From NCBI GenBank assembly GCA_013540605.1, contig JABVCK010000004.1, positions 186,001-250,000 of the forward strand: 64,000 bases of DNA, in the 5' to 3' direction. How positions within the stretch are numbered: the first letter of the stretch is position 1; every line of letters begins with the position of its first letter. Position numbers and translations under genes: made by a program. The notes beneath the pieces were generated by a model. It ran no database searches and was not told the DNA's origin. It saw only the letters and a program-made list of their open reading frames with translations. Positions 30,661 to 40,428 of the stretch are shown piece by piece. Source of the DNA: Bacillota bacterium. GTDB taxonomy: Bacteria > Bacillota > Clostridia > Ch29.

Positions 30661-31202
30661 AAAAAATCAAACCATACCTCTTGCTGATTATCGTTGCGAT
30701 TGCAGATATATTTGTACTCTTGACCAATCCGGAGCTTGGCTCAAAGGTCCTCAAAAGTACAGGTCTCAATTTTTACCAGATGCTTGGAATAATACCGCCA
30801 ATATTTCTGCTAATAGGCCTGCTTGATGTCTGGGTCCCAAGGGAAAAGGTCATAAGATACATGGGAGAAAACTCCGGAGTGACGGGAATCGCCCTCAGCA
30901 TATTCATGGGGGCCGCTGCTGCCGGGCCGCTGTATGCAGCGTTCCCCGTGGCCAGTATTATGATAAAAAAAGGGGCAAAGTTTTCTAATATTTTGATTTT
31001 CCTCGGTGCATGGTCAACCATGAAGATACCCATGTTCCTGTTTGAGATGGCAAACCTCGGCCATCGGTTTGCTGTAACCAGGATGGTCATGAGCTTTATC
31101 GGCATATTGCTCATGTCCTGGCTGATTGATAAGCTTATATCGTCAGAAGAAAAACGACTCATATATCAGAATCCAATGCATGGCATCGGATCCACTGACT
31201 AA
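30657..31202 (+). CDS. Half-size ArsP/DUF318-like permease, second half
   Basis: A 181-residue protein with four or five helices (LLDVWVPREKVIRYMGENSG, then GAAAAGPLYAAFPVASIMIK). The GPLYAAFP loop mirrors the pore loop of the first half. The start overlaps the upstream stop (ATGA), so the halves are translated together and probably form a heterodimer. The 3' end abuts a repeat cluster. Confidence 0.82.
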   Translation: MKKIKPYLLLIIVAIADIFVLLTNPELGSKVLKSTGLNFYQMLGIIPPIFLLIGLLDVWVPREKVIRYMGENSGVTGIALSIFMGAAAAGPLYAAFPVASIMIKKGAKFSNILIFLGAWSTMKIPMFLFEMANLGHRFAVTRMVMSFIGILLMSWLIDKLISSEEKRLIYQNPMHGIGSTD

Positions 31203-31500
31203 AAGGAAAGGGGACACACCTCGTGCTAGTTCGTAGTTCGTAGTTGGTAGTTCGTAGTTGGTAGTTCGTAGTTGGTAGTTCGTAGTTGGTAGTTCGTAAA
31301 TCACAGTTCACAGTTCACAGGTGTCCGGGTTAGGCTTTTAGGTTTTTACTCTATAGCCTTGCCCTGATGTCTGTCATCTGTCATCTGTTAACTGATAACT
31401 ATACTCTGGTCACTGGCAACTATAATGTTAGGGGGCACACCGCCGCTTGCGGGTATTCCTTGCCGCGGAATGTCCCCTTTTGATTAAGGAATGTCCCCGA
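31203..31500. repeat. Compound intergenic repeat block
   Basis: No gene is seen in this 343-nt gap. It contains part of a GGGGACA element (31208), ten or so TAGTTCG/TAGTTGG heptamers (31227-31300), CACAGTT repeats, a core related to 1384-1440, TCTGTCATCTGTCATCTG, AACTATACTCTGGTCACTGG, and a nearly complete inverted GGGGACA element (31430-31485, GGCACACCGCCG...GGAATGTCCCC). Confidence 0.8.
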
Positions 31501-31545
31501 TGTAAGGGCAGCGAAAAAAACCGCTGCCCTTTTGATTATTGTAAG

Positions 31546-32163
31546 CTACGCTCCGCTCTGGTTGCCTGCGGTTCTGTTTCTAACTCCCTTTTCCGCCTTT
31601 GGCAGTCTGATTTCCAAAACACCGCTGTTCTGGATGGTAGCGTCGGCTGCCTCGGCTCTAATGCTGGTGGGTAAAGCTACGGTTCTGTTTAGAACCACGT
31701 TTTGATTACCCATCCAGGCTGAAGCCGAAATGGTTACTGAGTTTTCGGTAACATTCAGGCTGGTGTTGTTGAGATTAATGTTCGGCACATACGCGGATAC
31801 CACTACATCGCTTGATGTTTCGGAAATATCCACGTTGGGTTGAATCAGTGTATTCCATGCCGGCTGTATATACCTGAACTGTTGATTGTAACCAAAATGC
31901 ATCCCGCTTACCGGTTGATTATATTGGCCGGCTGATATGATTGGCTGTACATTATTGTACGCAAACGCACTCCAGGGTGTCTGAGGGAAGAACCCTGCGT
32001 TACCGGAAATGGAAGTTCCTGCGTTGAAGGCATTAATTCCGGTTGCGTCCTGAACTCCATAGGTTACCGTGGTGCCGACATTTGTGAAGTTGGTAGCAAT
32101 TGGTGCAAATCTTACCTGTTTTGCTCCGGGTGAAATCTGTTGGTTCATCGTTTGTCCATCCAT
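31546..32163 (-). CDS. Hsp20/alpha-crystallin family protein
   Basis: A 205-residue protein with a long Asn/Gln-rich N-terminal region (about 1-105) and a C-terminal alpha-crystallin domain (about 108-198): PNVDISETSSDVVVSAYVPN, then NTSLNVTENSVTISASAW, ending with SGVLEIRLPKAEKG, the beta8-9 and IxL/I-type end. The domain is canonical although the N-terminus is much longer and less charged than in typical Hsp20 chaperones, which resembles spore-coat-type Hsp20 relatives (CotM-like). GGAGG precedes the ATG. It diverges from the ClpP-fold protease gene at 32317. Confidence 0.82.
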   Translation of the reverse strand: MDGQTMNQQISPGAKQVRFAPIATNFTNVGTTVTYGVQDATGINAFNAGTSISGNAGFFPQTPWSAFAYNNVQPIISAGQYNQPVSGMHFGYNQQFRYIQPAWNTLIQPNVDISETSSDVVVSAYVPNINLNNTSLNVTENSVTISASAWMGNQNVVLNRTVALPTSIRAEAADATIQNSGVLEIRLPKAEKGVRNRTAGNQSGA

Positions 32164-32316
32164 AAAAATCCTCCTTTTTTATTGTATTTCTTAAAATATT
32201 TTTTCTAGTTTCCTTAAAATTATTCAGCAAAAGCTTTTCCCATTTACGAATATTAGAGGCCCCACGCTCAAAAAATAACTGTGCATAGATACCAAAGGAA
32301 GGGATTATACTACGAC

Positions 32317-33315
32317 ATGTACAACGAACGCAAAGAGCTAATTAAAAGAATATCCGAACTAAGACAGTCAAATGTAATATGTTATATCGGAGGGGATAGG
32401 CACAATATCAGCACCAGGATTGCACCGGATATCATACCGGTTTTTTATAACCACCTTGAGCACCTAGGCGAAAGCGAAAGAATCGATTTATTTTTATACA
32501 CAAAGGGAGGGGATGTACTTACTGCATTAAGATTGGTACATTTGATATACGAATACACCGACAATTTCTCTGTATTGATACCCTACAAATGCTACAGCGC
32601 CGGTACTCTGATTTCATTAGGGGCTTCAGAAATAGTTATGGGTAAACTGGGCGAATTAAGTCCCGTTGATCCGAACATTACAAGCGCCTTTAATCCCGAC
32701 GATCCCGGCAACCCCCAGGTAAGGCTTCCAATTAATGTAGAGGATGTTTACTCGTTTTTTTCAATTGCAAAGGATGTAGTCGGCATTAGGGACGACGACG
32801 CCCTGGCTAAAATATTCACCGGTCTCACAGAACATGTTCACCCTTTGGCCGTAGGAGCAATCCACAGGACCTATTCGCTGATCCGCCTTATTGCAAGGAA
32901 ACTTCTCCTTACCCATATGGATGCTTCGGAAGAAGCAAGGATCGATGATATTATCAACAACCTTACCGAGAAACTTTTTGCCCATAACTATATGATCAGC
33001 CGAAAAGAAGCCAGGGAAGCCCTGAAGCTTCCCGTAAGCTGCTGCGGCTGCGAACTTGAAAGGACTATGTGGAAGCTCTATGAGCATTATAAAAATGATT
33101 TGCTCCTGGACAGGCCCTTTATACCGGAGAAGGCAGCAGATGCAGACGGCAATTTCTCGGTTTACTGCGGATATATAGAAAGCCCGGACATGTTGGATGG
33201 ATATGCTTTTGAAGGCATTATTCAAAAACCATTCATGCAGGATGAAAATTACACAGGAAACGTAAGCATAGTAAATCAAGGATGGAAGGCTATAGAAAGG
33301 GTGAACCGTATATGA
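32317..33315 (+). CDS. SDH-family ClpP-fold serine protease
   Basis: A 332-residue protein related to the serine dehydrogenase proteinase (SDH/SppA-ClpP fold) family. ClpP-like features: FLYTKGGDVLTALRLVHLI (oxyanion strand), then the nucleophile region LIPYKCYSAGTLISLGASEI (Ser in YSAGT) and MGKLGELSPVDPNI. A C-terminal helical region follows. Lengths of 280-340 are normal. The start is uncertain: ATG 32317 is used, but AAGGAAGGG is 13 bases away; a GTG at 32281 is possible. The cytoplasmic-face protease may act on membrane or stress proteins; the neighbouring Hsp20 fits quality control. Confidence 0.82.
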   Translation: MYNERKELIKRISELRQSNVICYIGGDRHNISTRIAPDIIPVFYNHLEHLGESERIDLFLYTKGGDVLTALRLVHLIYEYTDNFSVLIPYKCYSAGTLISLGASEIVMGKLGELSPVDPNITSAFNPDDPGNPQVRLPINVEDVYSFFSIAKDVVGIRDDDALAKIFTGLTEHVHPLAVGAIHRTYSLIRLIARKLLLTHMDASEEARIDDIINNLTEKLFAHNYMISRKEAREALKLPVSCCGCELERTMWKLYEHYKNDLLLDRPFIPEKAADADGNFSVYCGYIESPDMLDGYAFEGIIQKPFMQDENYTGNVSIVNQGWKAIERVNRI

Positions 33316-33476
33316 TGGAAAGACGCAGCCCGTGGCAGAAAAAGTACATCAAAATATCCCAGAAATCCGGATGCATATCTGCAAACTATAATATTATTGA
33401 GAAGGATGAGGATAGTATTATCGTTTCATACGAAAACGATGAGAGCAGCGGTGAGTTCAGGTATCCAAATCACTGA
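33312..33476 (+). CDS. Small hypothetical protein coupled to the protease
   Basis: A 54-residue, charged soluble protein (MMERRSPWQKKYIKISQKSG, then DEDSIIVSYENDESSGEFRY). I recognise no family. The ATG overlaps the protease stop (ATGA), so it is translationally coupled. Its 3' end overlaps the convergent hemolysin-III gene by 7 bp. The tight coupling argues for a real gene, perhaps a regulator or adaptor of the protease. Confidence 0.6.
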   Translation: MMERRSPWQKKYIKISQKSGCISANYNIIEKDEDSIIVSYENDESSGEFRYPNH

Positions 33477-34114
33477 CAGAACCTATAGATCATCAAAAAA
33501 TGACTGATGCTCCCCAGTATGATAAATACGTGGAATATTTCGTGAAACCCTAGCCATCTAGGTATGATATTAGGCCGTTTCAGACCGTAAATAACTCCCC
33601 CGATTGTATAAAAAACTCCCCCGGCAAGCAGCCATAGGACTCCTCTCCATCCGGCAGCTCCAAACAACGGCACGATAACAAATAGGGCCATCCACCCCAT
33701 TAGCAGGTATACGCCGGTATACAGCCACCTGGGAATGTTAAAAAAGAACATCTTGAAAATTATTCCCAGTATCGCACAAAACCAGATGACAGACAGCAAA
33801 GAGTAACCTATTGCTCCCCTTAAAAGCACAAGACATATGGGCGTGTATGTACCTGCGATCAGAACAAAAATCATGCTGTGGTCGAGCTTCCTCAACGCCC
33901 GTATAACCCTGTCCGAACCGCTGACCAGGTGATACGTGGCGCTGGCCGAATAGAGGAGTATCATACTGGAACCGAAGATTGAAAACGAGACTATCTGCCA
34001 TACGTCTTTGTTTGCTATTGCCGCGAACAATAGGGCAACCAAAGCAGCTGCCGCCAGCAAGGCCCCGAACAAATGGCTTAAACCGCTTACGGGTTCTCTA
34101 AATTTATACTTCAT
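33470..34114 (-). CDS. Hemolysin III (YqfA/PAQR) family membrane protein
   Basis: A 214-residue, seven-helix protein of the HlyIII/PAQR superfamily. The metal-site motifs are present: the N-terminal EPVSGLSHLFGALLA, SATYHLV with the Ser-His site, LDHSMIFVLIAGTYTPI, and GFHEIFHVFIILGSISHFLM near the C-terminus, which has the HxxxH pair. Some members affect membrane lipids. GGGAGGG precedes the ATG. It stands alone, convergent with the preceding small gene. Confidence 0.9.
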   Translation of the reverse strand: MKYKFREPVSGLSHLFGALLAAAALVALLFAAIANKDVWQIVSFSIFGSSMILLYSASATYHLVSGSDRVIRALRKLDHSMIFVLIAGTYTPICLVLLRGAIGYSLLSVIWFCAILGIIFKMFFFNIPRWLYTGVYLLMGWMALFVIVPLFGAAGWRGVLWLLAGGVFYTIGGVIYGLKRPNIIPRWLGFHEIFHVFIILGSISHFLMIYRFCQ

Positions 34115-34167
34115 GACCTTCCCTCCCGCCCTGATACTTAATTAATATTATACAACACAAAATAAAA

Positions 34168-34198
34168 TTACGAAAATACGCCCCGTATAAAGGCGTAT
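34168..34198 (-). terminator. Terminator after metY
   Basis: On the minus strand ATACGCC pairs with GGCGTAT around a nine-base loop, followed by a T-rich tract (TTTCGTAATTTTATTTT). Confidence 0.6.
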
Positions 34199-34231
34199 CT
34201 TCATATAGTACAACGGCTATCCCAACGAATA

Positions 34232-35536
<1,305 letters not shown>

Positions 35537-35572
35537 TTATTTTGTCCTGTCAGCTTCTCTGCCGCATAATAT

Positions 35573-36493
35573 TCATCCCTTGATGGCAGCAATATCATAG
35601 GGAGTTTCCTGGTATACGTAATAGTTGAGCCAGTTTGAAAACAGCAGGTTCGCGTGTCCCCGCCATCTCACTATGGGACTGCTGTCCGGATTGTCACCCG
35701 GGAAGTAGTATTGAGGCACTTTTGTACCGGCGCCCTTTGCCAGATCCCTTTCAAACTCGTTCTTAAGGGTATACGGGTCATATTCGGAATGCCCGGTGGC
35801 AAATACCTGCCTTCCACCCTTTCCCACTATTAAGTACACTCCTGCGGCTTCAGATTCTGCAACGATTTTCAGGTCAGGCACCCTTGACACATCTTCCCGC
35901 GCCACCTCAGTATAACGCGAATGGGGTGCATAAAACTCGTCATCAAAGCCCCTCACCAGTTTTTCGGTCCTGGTAGTGAGATAATGTGGAAAAACCCCGA
36001 ACCTTTTTTCCGGGAGCCGGCGTTTGGGAATGCCGTAAAAATGATAGAGCGCCGCCTGGGCTCCCCAGCATATGAAAAATGCAGAAGTAACGCTGCTTAC
36101 GGTATAGTCCAATACTTCCTTCAGTTCATCCCAGTATGCAACTTCCTCAAATTCCATGTGCTCCACAGGGGCCCCAGTTATAATCATACCGTCAAATTTT
36201 TTGCCCCTTATATCCTTGAAGGTCTTATAAAAGGATACAAGATGCTGTTCCGGGGTATTGGACGGCTTATACGAGCTTGGAAGGATAAGCTCTACCTCAA
36301 CCTGTATAGGGGTGTTCCCCACCAGGCGCAAAAGCTGCGTTTCGGTTTCTATCTTTGTCGGCATCAGATTCAGTATCGCTATTTTCAGCGGCCTGATATC
36401 CTGGCTTAAAGCCCTCCTTTCCTTCATAATAAAGATGTTCTCCTTTTCCAGCGTTTTCACTGCCGGCAAATCTTCAGGGATTACTACTGGCAT
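35573..36493 (-). CDS. metA: Homoserine O-acyltransferase MetA
   Basis: A 306-residue MetA (HTS) enzyme. It acylates homoserine with acetyl- or succinyl-CoA. The catalytic cysteine lies in [19 protein letters not shown], the catalytic His-Glu in [12 protein letters not shown], and [20 protein letters not shown] is the classic N-terminal block. The start is ATG 36493 ([10 protein letters not shown]) after GAGGAGG; the open frame extends 61 codons upstream only because the riboswitch terminator region lacks stops. Pairing with metY suggests acetyl-CoA is the donor. Confidence 0.95.
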   Translation of the reverse strand: MPVVIPEDLPAVKTLEKENIFIMKERRALSQDIRPLKIAILNLMPTKIETETQLLRLVGNTPIQVEVELILPSSYKPSNTPEQHLVSFYKTFKDIRGKKFDGMIITGAPVEHMEFEEVAYWDELKEVLDYTVSSVTSAFFICWGAQAALYHFYGIPKRRLPEKRFGVFPHYLTTRTEKLVRGFDDEFYAPHSRYTEVAREDVSRVPDLKIVAESEAAGVYLIVGKGGRQVFATGHSEYDPYTLKNEFERDLAKGAGTKVPQYYFPGDNPDSSPIVRWRGHANLLFSNWLNYYVYQETPYDIAAIKG

Positions 36494-36576
36494 ACTCGAC
36501 CTCCTCTCCGGCAGGGAACTCCCACCCTGCACCCTTTCCCTTTTAATTGCATAAGAAATATGCTTTCTCGTGCAAT

Positions 36577-36608
36577 TAAAAAACCTTCCCCGGCAAATGG
36601 AGAAGGCT
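36577..36608 (-). terminator. Terminator of the SAM-I riboswitch
   Basis: On the minus strand CCTTCTCC pairs with GGGGAAGG followed by TTTTTTAATT. A further inverted repeat, TTTTAATTGCA...TGCAATTAAAA, lies just downstream (36541-36580). Confidence 0.85.
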
Positions 36609-36633
36609 CGTTCACAGTCAATAGCTGTTTGAT

Positions 36634-36748
36634 TCTTCTCATCTGCCAGGACATTACATCCTGCTGGAATTAGCACCTTTTAGGCACTCCCCTAAAGGTT
36701 GCTGAGACATCATAGGGCCAGTCCCTCCGCCTCTCTTGATGAGATTTG
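36634..36748 (-). ncRNA. SAM-I (S-box) riboswitch
   Basis: The minus strand begins ATCTCATCAAGAGAGGCGGA and continues with GGGACTGGCCC, ATGATGTCTCAGCAACC, then GGTGCTAATTCCAGCAG and ends GGCAGATGAGAAG. These are the conserved S-box elements in order. It controls metA-metY; SAM binding should terminate transcription. Confidence 0.95.
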
Positions 36749-36813
36749 ATATTAAATTGTCGTATATTGATTGCTATATTATCAGATTGATTATCGCCCT
36801 GTCAACTGGTAGT

Positions 36814-36849
36814 TTTTTATAGCTGCCCATATTTTTATAGCTGCCCATA
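36814..36849. repeat. Perfect tandem duplication, 2 x 18 bp
   Basis: TTTTTATAGCTGCCCATA occurs twice in direct succession upstream of the SAM riboswitch. It is probably a replication slippage product. Nothing else is seen in the AT-rich stretch 36750-37000. Confidence 0.8.
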
Positions 36850-37009
36850 TTAATAAAAATATTTTTTCGTTCGGCGCATAAAACCGGTCTTTCTGTGCGC
36901 GCCGGGTATACTAATGGACAGGGGCTTGTATCCATGTTGACATATCGATGAATATCCATTAAAATGGTTTCAAATCCTAGTAAAACAGTAGGACTTGATT
37001 GGAGACATT

Positions 37010-37113
37010 CGGTGTTGGTAGTTCGCAGTTCACAGTTCGCAGTTCACAGATTACAGGTCCTAGGTGCTAGGTGCTAGTTACTGATTACTGATCACTGGCC
37101 ACTGGCCACTGTA
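37010..37113. repeat. Heptamer tandem-repeat cluster
   Basis: TTGGTAGTTCGCAGTTCACAG, GTTCGCAGTTCACAG, then TAGGTGCTAGGTGCTAG and CACTGGCCACTGGCCACTG units. It immediately precedes the desulfurase gene at 37132. Confidence 0.7.
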
Positions 37114-37131
37114 TAAGGGAGGGTGCTAAAT

Positions 37132-38283
37132 ATGGTTGTCTATTTGGATAACGCTGCTACTACATGGCCCAAGCCCGCTTCGGTTTATCAATCCATGAGG
37201 GACTGCATGGAAAATTTCGGCGCCAATCCGGGGCGTTCAGGACACTCAATGGCGGTCCGGGCTGAGAGGATGATAGACCAAACCAGGGAACTGCTGGCAA
37301 AGTTTTTCAATATATCGGACCCGTCACGCCTGGTTTTCACTCTGAACGCTACCGAAGCAATAAACCTTGGGATAAAGGGACTGCTGAAGCCCGGGGACCA
37401 CGTAATAACCGGCAGCATGGAACATAACTCTGTCATCCGTCCCCTGACCCTACTATCCGACCATGGAGTTGAAGTCACAAAAATAACCGTGTCCCAGGCG
37501 GACGGTATTTCACCCGATGATGTCCGGAACGCTATAAAAAAGAATACAAAGCTCATAGTGCTTAACCATGGTTCCAACGTCACCGGAACCCTCAACCCGA
37601 TCGGTGAAATCGGCAGGATTGCGCATGAAAGCGAGGTCTATTTCATGGTAGACTGTGCGCAGACAGCGGGGATGTTTTCTGTCGACGTACAGGAGATGAA
37701 TATCGACCTTCTTGCGTTTCCCGGCCACAAGGGCCTGTTCGGGCCGCAGGGAATCGGTGGTCTGTATATAGGCGAAGGAATAAACCTGGTTCCGCTTAAA
37801 GAGGGTGGAACCGGCGGTAATTCTGAAGCCTATTATCAACCTGAACAGCTGCCTTCAAGATATGAAAGCGGCACGCCCAATACCCCCGGAATAGCGGGCC
37901 TTTCGGCAGGACTAAAGTTCATTATGAACGAAGGGATAGAAAAAATCCGTTCAAAGGAGGAAGGCCTGGTAGATCAACTGTTGTCCGGCCTTCATCAGAT
38001 ACCCCATATTATTCTCTACGGTCCCCAAACCCATAAAAACAGGGCTGCGGTAATCTCTTTCAACATAAATAACGCCGACCCCTCGGATGTATCGGTGGTT
38101 ATGGAGCAAATCTTTAATATAGCCGCGCGTTCAGGACTTCACTGCGCGCCGGATGCGCATAAAACTATCGGTACTTTTAAAAACGGGACGGTTCGTGTCA
38201 GCCTAAGCTATTTCAATTCTCCGGATGATGTCAATAAATGCCTGGAGGCAGTATCAGCCATTTCCAGAGAACTGGCCCGATAA
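37132..38283 (+). CDS. Cysteine desulfurase family protein (second copy)
   Basis: A 383-residue class-V PLP enzyme, paralogous to the one at 1502. It has MVVYLDNAATTWPKPASVYQ at the start, SMEHNSVIRPL, PLP lysine in FPGHKGLFGPQGIGG and the active cysteine in RSGLHCAPDAHKTIGT. It releases sulfur from cysteine as a persulfide. ATG 37132 follows GGGAGGG. It is followed by a ThiF/MoeB-type adenylating enzyme, suggesting delivery of sulfur to a thiocarboxylated carrier, for molybdopterin, thiamine or a related pathway. Confidence 0.88.
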   Translation: MVVYLDNAATTWPKPASVYQSMRDCMENFGANPGRSGHSMAVRAERMIDQTRELLAKFFNISDPSRLVFTLNATEAINLGIKGLLKPGDHVITGSMEHNSVIRPLTLLSDHGVEVTKITVSQADGISPDDVRNAIKKNTKLIVLNHGSNVTGTLNPIGEIGRIAHESEVYFMVDCAQTAGMFSVDVQEMNIDLLAFPGHKGLFGPQGIGGLYIGEGINLVPLKEGGTGGNSEAYYQPEQLPSRYESGTPNTPGIAGLSAGLKFIMNEGIEKIRSKEEGLVDQLLSGLHQIPHIILYGPQTHKNRAAVISFNINNADPSDVSVVMEQIFNIAARSGLHCAPDAHKTIGTFKNGTVRVSLSYFNSPDDVNKCLEAVSAISRELAR

Positions 38284-38289
38284 AATAAG

Positions 38290-38385
38290 TGACATTCCTA
38301 GATGCCAGATCACAGCTCACAGATCGCTGATCACAGATCACTGGTCACTGGCCACTGGTCACTAATAGGAGGTGTGTCCTCGCAT
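38290..38385. repeat. Heptamer tandem-repeat cluster with GGGGACA-like end
   Basis: AGATCACAGCTCACAGATCGC, then CACTGGT/CACTGGC heptamers (38340-38363), then AGGAGGTGTGTCCTCGC, a decayed copy of the GGTGTGTCCCC repeat end, just before the ribosome-binding site of the ThiF-like gene. Confidence 0.65.
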
Positions 38386-38403
38386 CTGAAAGGAGGTGGA
38401 CCG

Positions 38404-39420
38404 ATGAGTTTGGAGAGATATTCAAGGCAAATGCTGTTTTATGATATTGGCCAGCACGGCCAAACCCTGATCGGTAAGGCAAAGGTCGCCATCATCGGAG
38501 TTGGCGCCCTGGGGACGGTTATCGCAAACAACCTGGCCCGGGCCGGCGTAGGTTACATCCGCCTGGTAGACCGGGATTATGTTGAACTCAGCAACCTGCA
38601 GAGACAAACGCTGTTTGACGAACAGGACTTCAACGAACGCTTGCCCAAATCCGCAGCAGCCGCCAGGCACCTGAAAAGGGTAAACTCGGAAATCCATGTG
38701 GATCCGGTCGTTACCGATGTAAACCCGTCAAATGTTGAAAGCCTGATATCCGACGTCGACCTGGTCATGGACGGGACGGATAATTTTGAAACCAGGTTCC
38801 TTATCAACGATGCATGCGTAAAAAACAGCATCCCGTGGATCTACGGCGCTGCTCTGGGGAGCTGCGGGACGACCATGAATATCATTCCGGGTCAAACGCC
38901 CTGCATCCGCTGTTTTATCAGGGATATCCCCTCCCCCGGGAAGGTGCAGACATGCAGTTCTGCCGGCGTTCTGAATATGATTACCGGCATCGTTGGATGT
39001 TATGAATCGGTAGAAGCGCTGAAATTCATCACAGGCAGCCCTGACCTGAACACAAAAATGCTCTATATTGATATCTGGAAGAACTCTTTTGAAGCAATCA
39101 AGCTTGAAAGGGACACCGGCTGTCCCGTATGCTCGGGAAACACTTACGAGTTTTTGGATAGTCAGGTCCGCTCATACACGACAAAGCTCTGCGGCAGCAA
39201 TTCCGTTCAAATCGTACCGCATAAAACCGGCAGGATAAATTTCGAGGAGATTGCCGACAGGATGAAGAAACTGGGTAAAGTCGAATATAATAGTTTTTTG
39301 CTGAAGTTTTACGCAGGGTCCTTTGAGCTGACCCTGTTCCCTGACGGGAGAGCCATTATTAAGAATGTTGATGACGAAAACGTCGCCAAATCAATCTACA
39401 GCGAATATCTTGGAATCTAA
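38404..39420 (+). CDS. ThiF/MoeB-type E1-like adenylyltransferase
   Basis: A 338-residue E1-like enzyme. The nucleotide-binding part shows GVGALGTVIANNLARAGVG, DRDYVELSNLQRQTLFDE with the conserved Asp/Arg, and DGTDNFETRFLINDACVK. Two CxxC pairs (CIRC, CPVC) form the structural zinc site. The last ~75 residues make a small added domain (SFELTLFPDGRAIIKNVDDE). Such enzymes adenylate the C-terminal Gly-Gly of ThiS/MoaD-like carriers. ATG 38404 follows AAAGGAGGTGG. The desulfurase upstream would supply sulfur. No carrier protein gene is adjacent. Confidence 0.88.
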   Translation: MSLERYSRQMLFYDIGQHGQTLIGKAKVAIIGVGALGTVIANNLARAGVGYIRLVDRDYVELSNLQRQTLFDEQDFNERLPKSAAAARHLKRVNSEIHVDPVVTDVNPSNVESLISDVDLVMDGTDNFETRFLINDACVKNSIPWIYGAALGSCGTTMNIIPGQTPCIRCFIRDIPSPGKVQTCSSAGVLNMITGIVGCYESVEALKFITGSPDLNTKMLYIDIWKNSFEAIKLERDTGCPVCSGNTYEFLDSQVRSYTTKLCGSNSVQIVPHKTGRINFEEIADRMKKLGKVEYNSFLLKFYAGSFELTLFPDGRAIIKNVDDENVAKSIYSEYLGI

Positions 39421-39475
39421 AAGTGGTTGTCTATCTTTTCATTCAATGGCTCCCTAGGAAAAAAACCTCGGCAGC

Positions 39476-39661
39476 ATGTTCGCATACTGGTTCCTGTGGA
39501 CGGCTTTTGCAATCGGAATCGAATACGTATTCTTGGTTACAGGACATATAAAGTACTACAGGGGGTGGTCCCTATGGCACTCCTACGCAGCAGACTGGCT
39601 GTTGCATTGGATATTCTATATGGCTCACAGAATCTTCAAGCTGGAAAGACTCACGATCTGA
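39476..39661 (+). CDS. Small hydrophobic, aromatic-rich membrane protein
   Basis: A 61-residue open frame (MFAYWFLWTAFAIGIEYVFL, then WHSYAADWLLHWIFYMAHRI) with two hydrophobic segments and a basic end (FKLERLTI). I recognise no family. The ribosome-binding site is weak (TAGGAAA, 16 bases away). Amino-acid composition is that of a real membrane protein, better than the overlapping frame at 39427. It may belong to the desulfurase-ThiF operon. Confidence 0.45.
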   Translation: MFAYWFLWTAFAIGIEYVFLVTGHIKYYRGWSLWHSYAADWLLHWIFYMAHRIFKLERLTI

Positions 39662-39712
39662 GCTATTGACATTGGCATATTTTGGGCATATCATATTGAA
39701 GGATGATTATTT

Positions 39713-40105
39713 ATGTTCCGTGATAAAACCTTGATAGGCCTTAATACCGCGGCTTTTTTAATGATGCTGGGTGTAGGCATGATAGTGGCTTTACTTCCTC
39801 AAAGGGTTATTGATCTTACAGGCTCCAACGAAAAAGTCGGGTATCTGGCTTCTGCATTTGCAATTTCTTATATACTTTTGCAGGTGCCGATAGGCAGCCT
39901 GTCGGATAAAATAGGATTTAAAAAATTGATAACATCAGGGTATTTACTATGCTTTGCAACGGGCATGCTGTTTTTCGTGTCAAAGAGTTCCACGCTGATT
40001 TTCTTTGGAAGAATTATCCAGGGTGCGGGGGAAGCGCCTATCTGGGCGTTGGCGCCGGCTCTCCTATCCATCAAATACTCTGCTACAAAAGGAAAATTAC
40101 AATGA
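39713..40105 (+). pseudogene. Truncated major facilitator transporter
   Basis: 130 codons covering the first four helices of an MFS transporter, including the motif A loop GSLSDKIGFKKLITSGYLLC. The frame stops soon after AGEAPIWALAPALLSIKYS, whereas a full protein needs about 400 residues. No continuation is seen in the other frames before the hairpin at 40161. It is a gene remnant left by a 3' deletion. Confidence 0.75.
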
Positions 40106-40160
40106 CAATAGCCTGCAGGAATAAGAGTAGCATGGAAAGCAGCTTTCCTAAAAATAGCTA

Positions 40161-40190
40161 AAAAGCTGAAAAGGTTTCTTTTCAGCTTTT
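40161..40190. terminator. Bidirectional terminator beside the spoVA operon
   Basis: AAAAGCTGAAAAG pairs perfectly with CTTTTCAGCTTTT around a four-base loop, five bases beyond the end of the last gene of the spoVA operon. Confidence 0.85.
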
Positions 40191-40195
40191 ATGCG

Positions 40196-40402
40196 TTATT
40201 GCTGCTTATACTGGGGTTCCTGCATCTCAATATACCTCTGCCTTTGTTTGAGGGTTTCAGTTGCGTCATCCAGAGTTTGTGCAAGCTGTTGGAATGTCTG
40301 TTTCGCCTGCTGGTCCTGGGTTTCCAGAGCAAAGGTTTTCATGCTGGATGCTGCGCTCTGGACGCTTGCTATCGCCTGCTTCAGCTGTGTAGCTACGGTC
40401 AA
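40196..40402 (-). CDS. DUF1657 protein, spoVA operon end
   Basis: A 68-residue helical protein. It starts at TTG 40402 (read as MTVATQLKQAIASVQSAASS), seven bases after GGAGGTG, and ends EMQEPQYKQQ, the family's usual EQQEPQY-type end. DUF1657 proteins occur almost only in spore formers, often flanking spoVA2mob-type operons. The paralogue at 43169 begins this operon, so the pair brackets it. Confidence 0.88.
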   Translation of the reverse strand: MTVATQLKQAIASVQSAASSMKTFALETQDQQAKQTFQQLAQTLDDATETLKQRQRYIEMQEPQYKQQ

Positions 40403-40428
40403 ATATTTCACCTCCTTTAAGGTAACTC

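Noticed and set aside
36494-36676. Upstream extension of metA
   Set aside because: The 61 extra codons come from the SAM riboswitch and its terminator; a good ribosome-binding site supports ATG 36493.
39427-39669. 80-codon open frame overlapping the small membrane protein
   Set aside because: Its composition is random and basic; the overlapping 61-codon frame is a better candidate.
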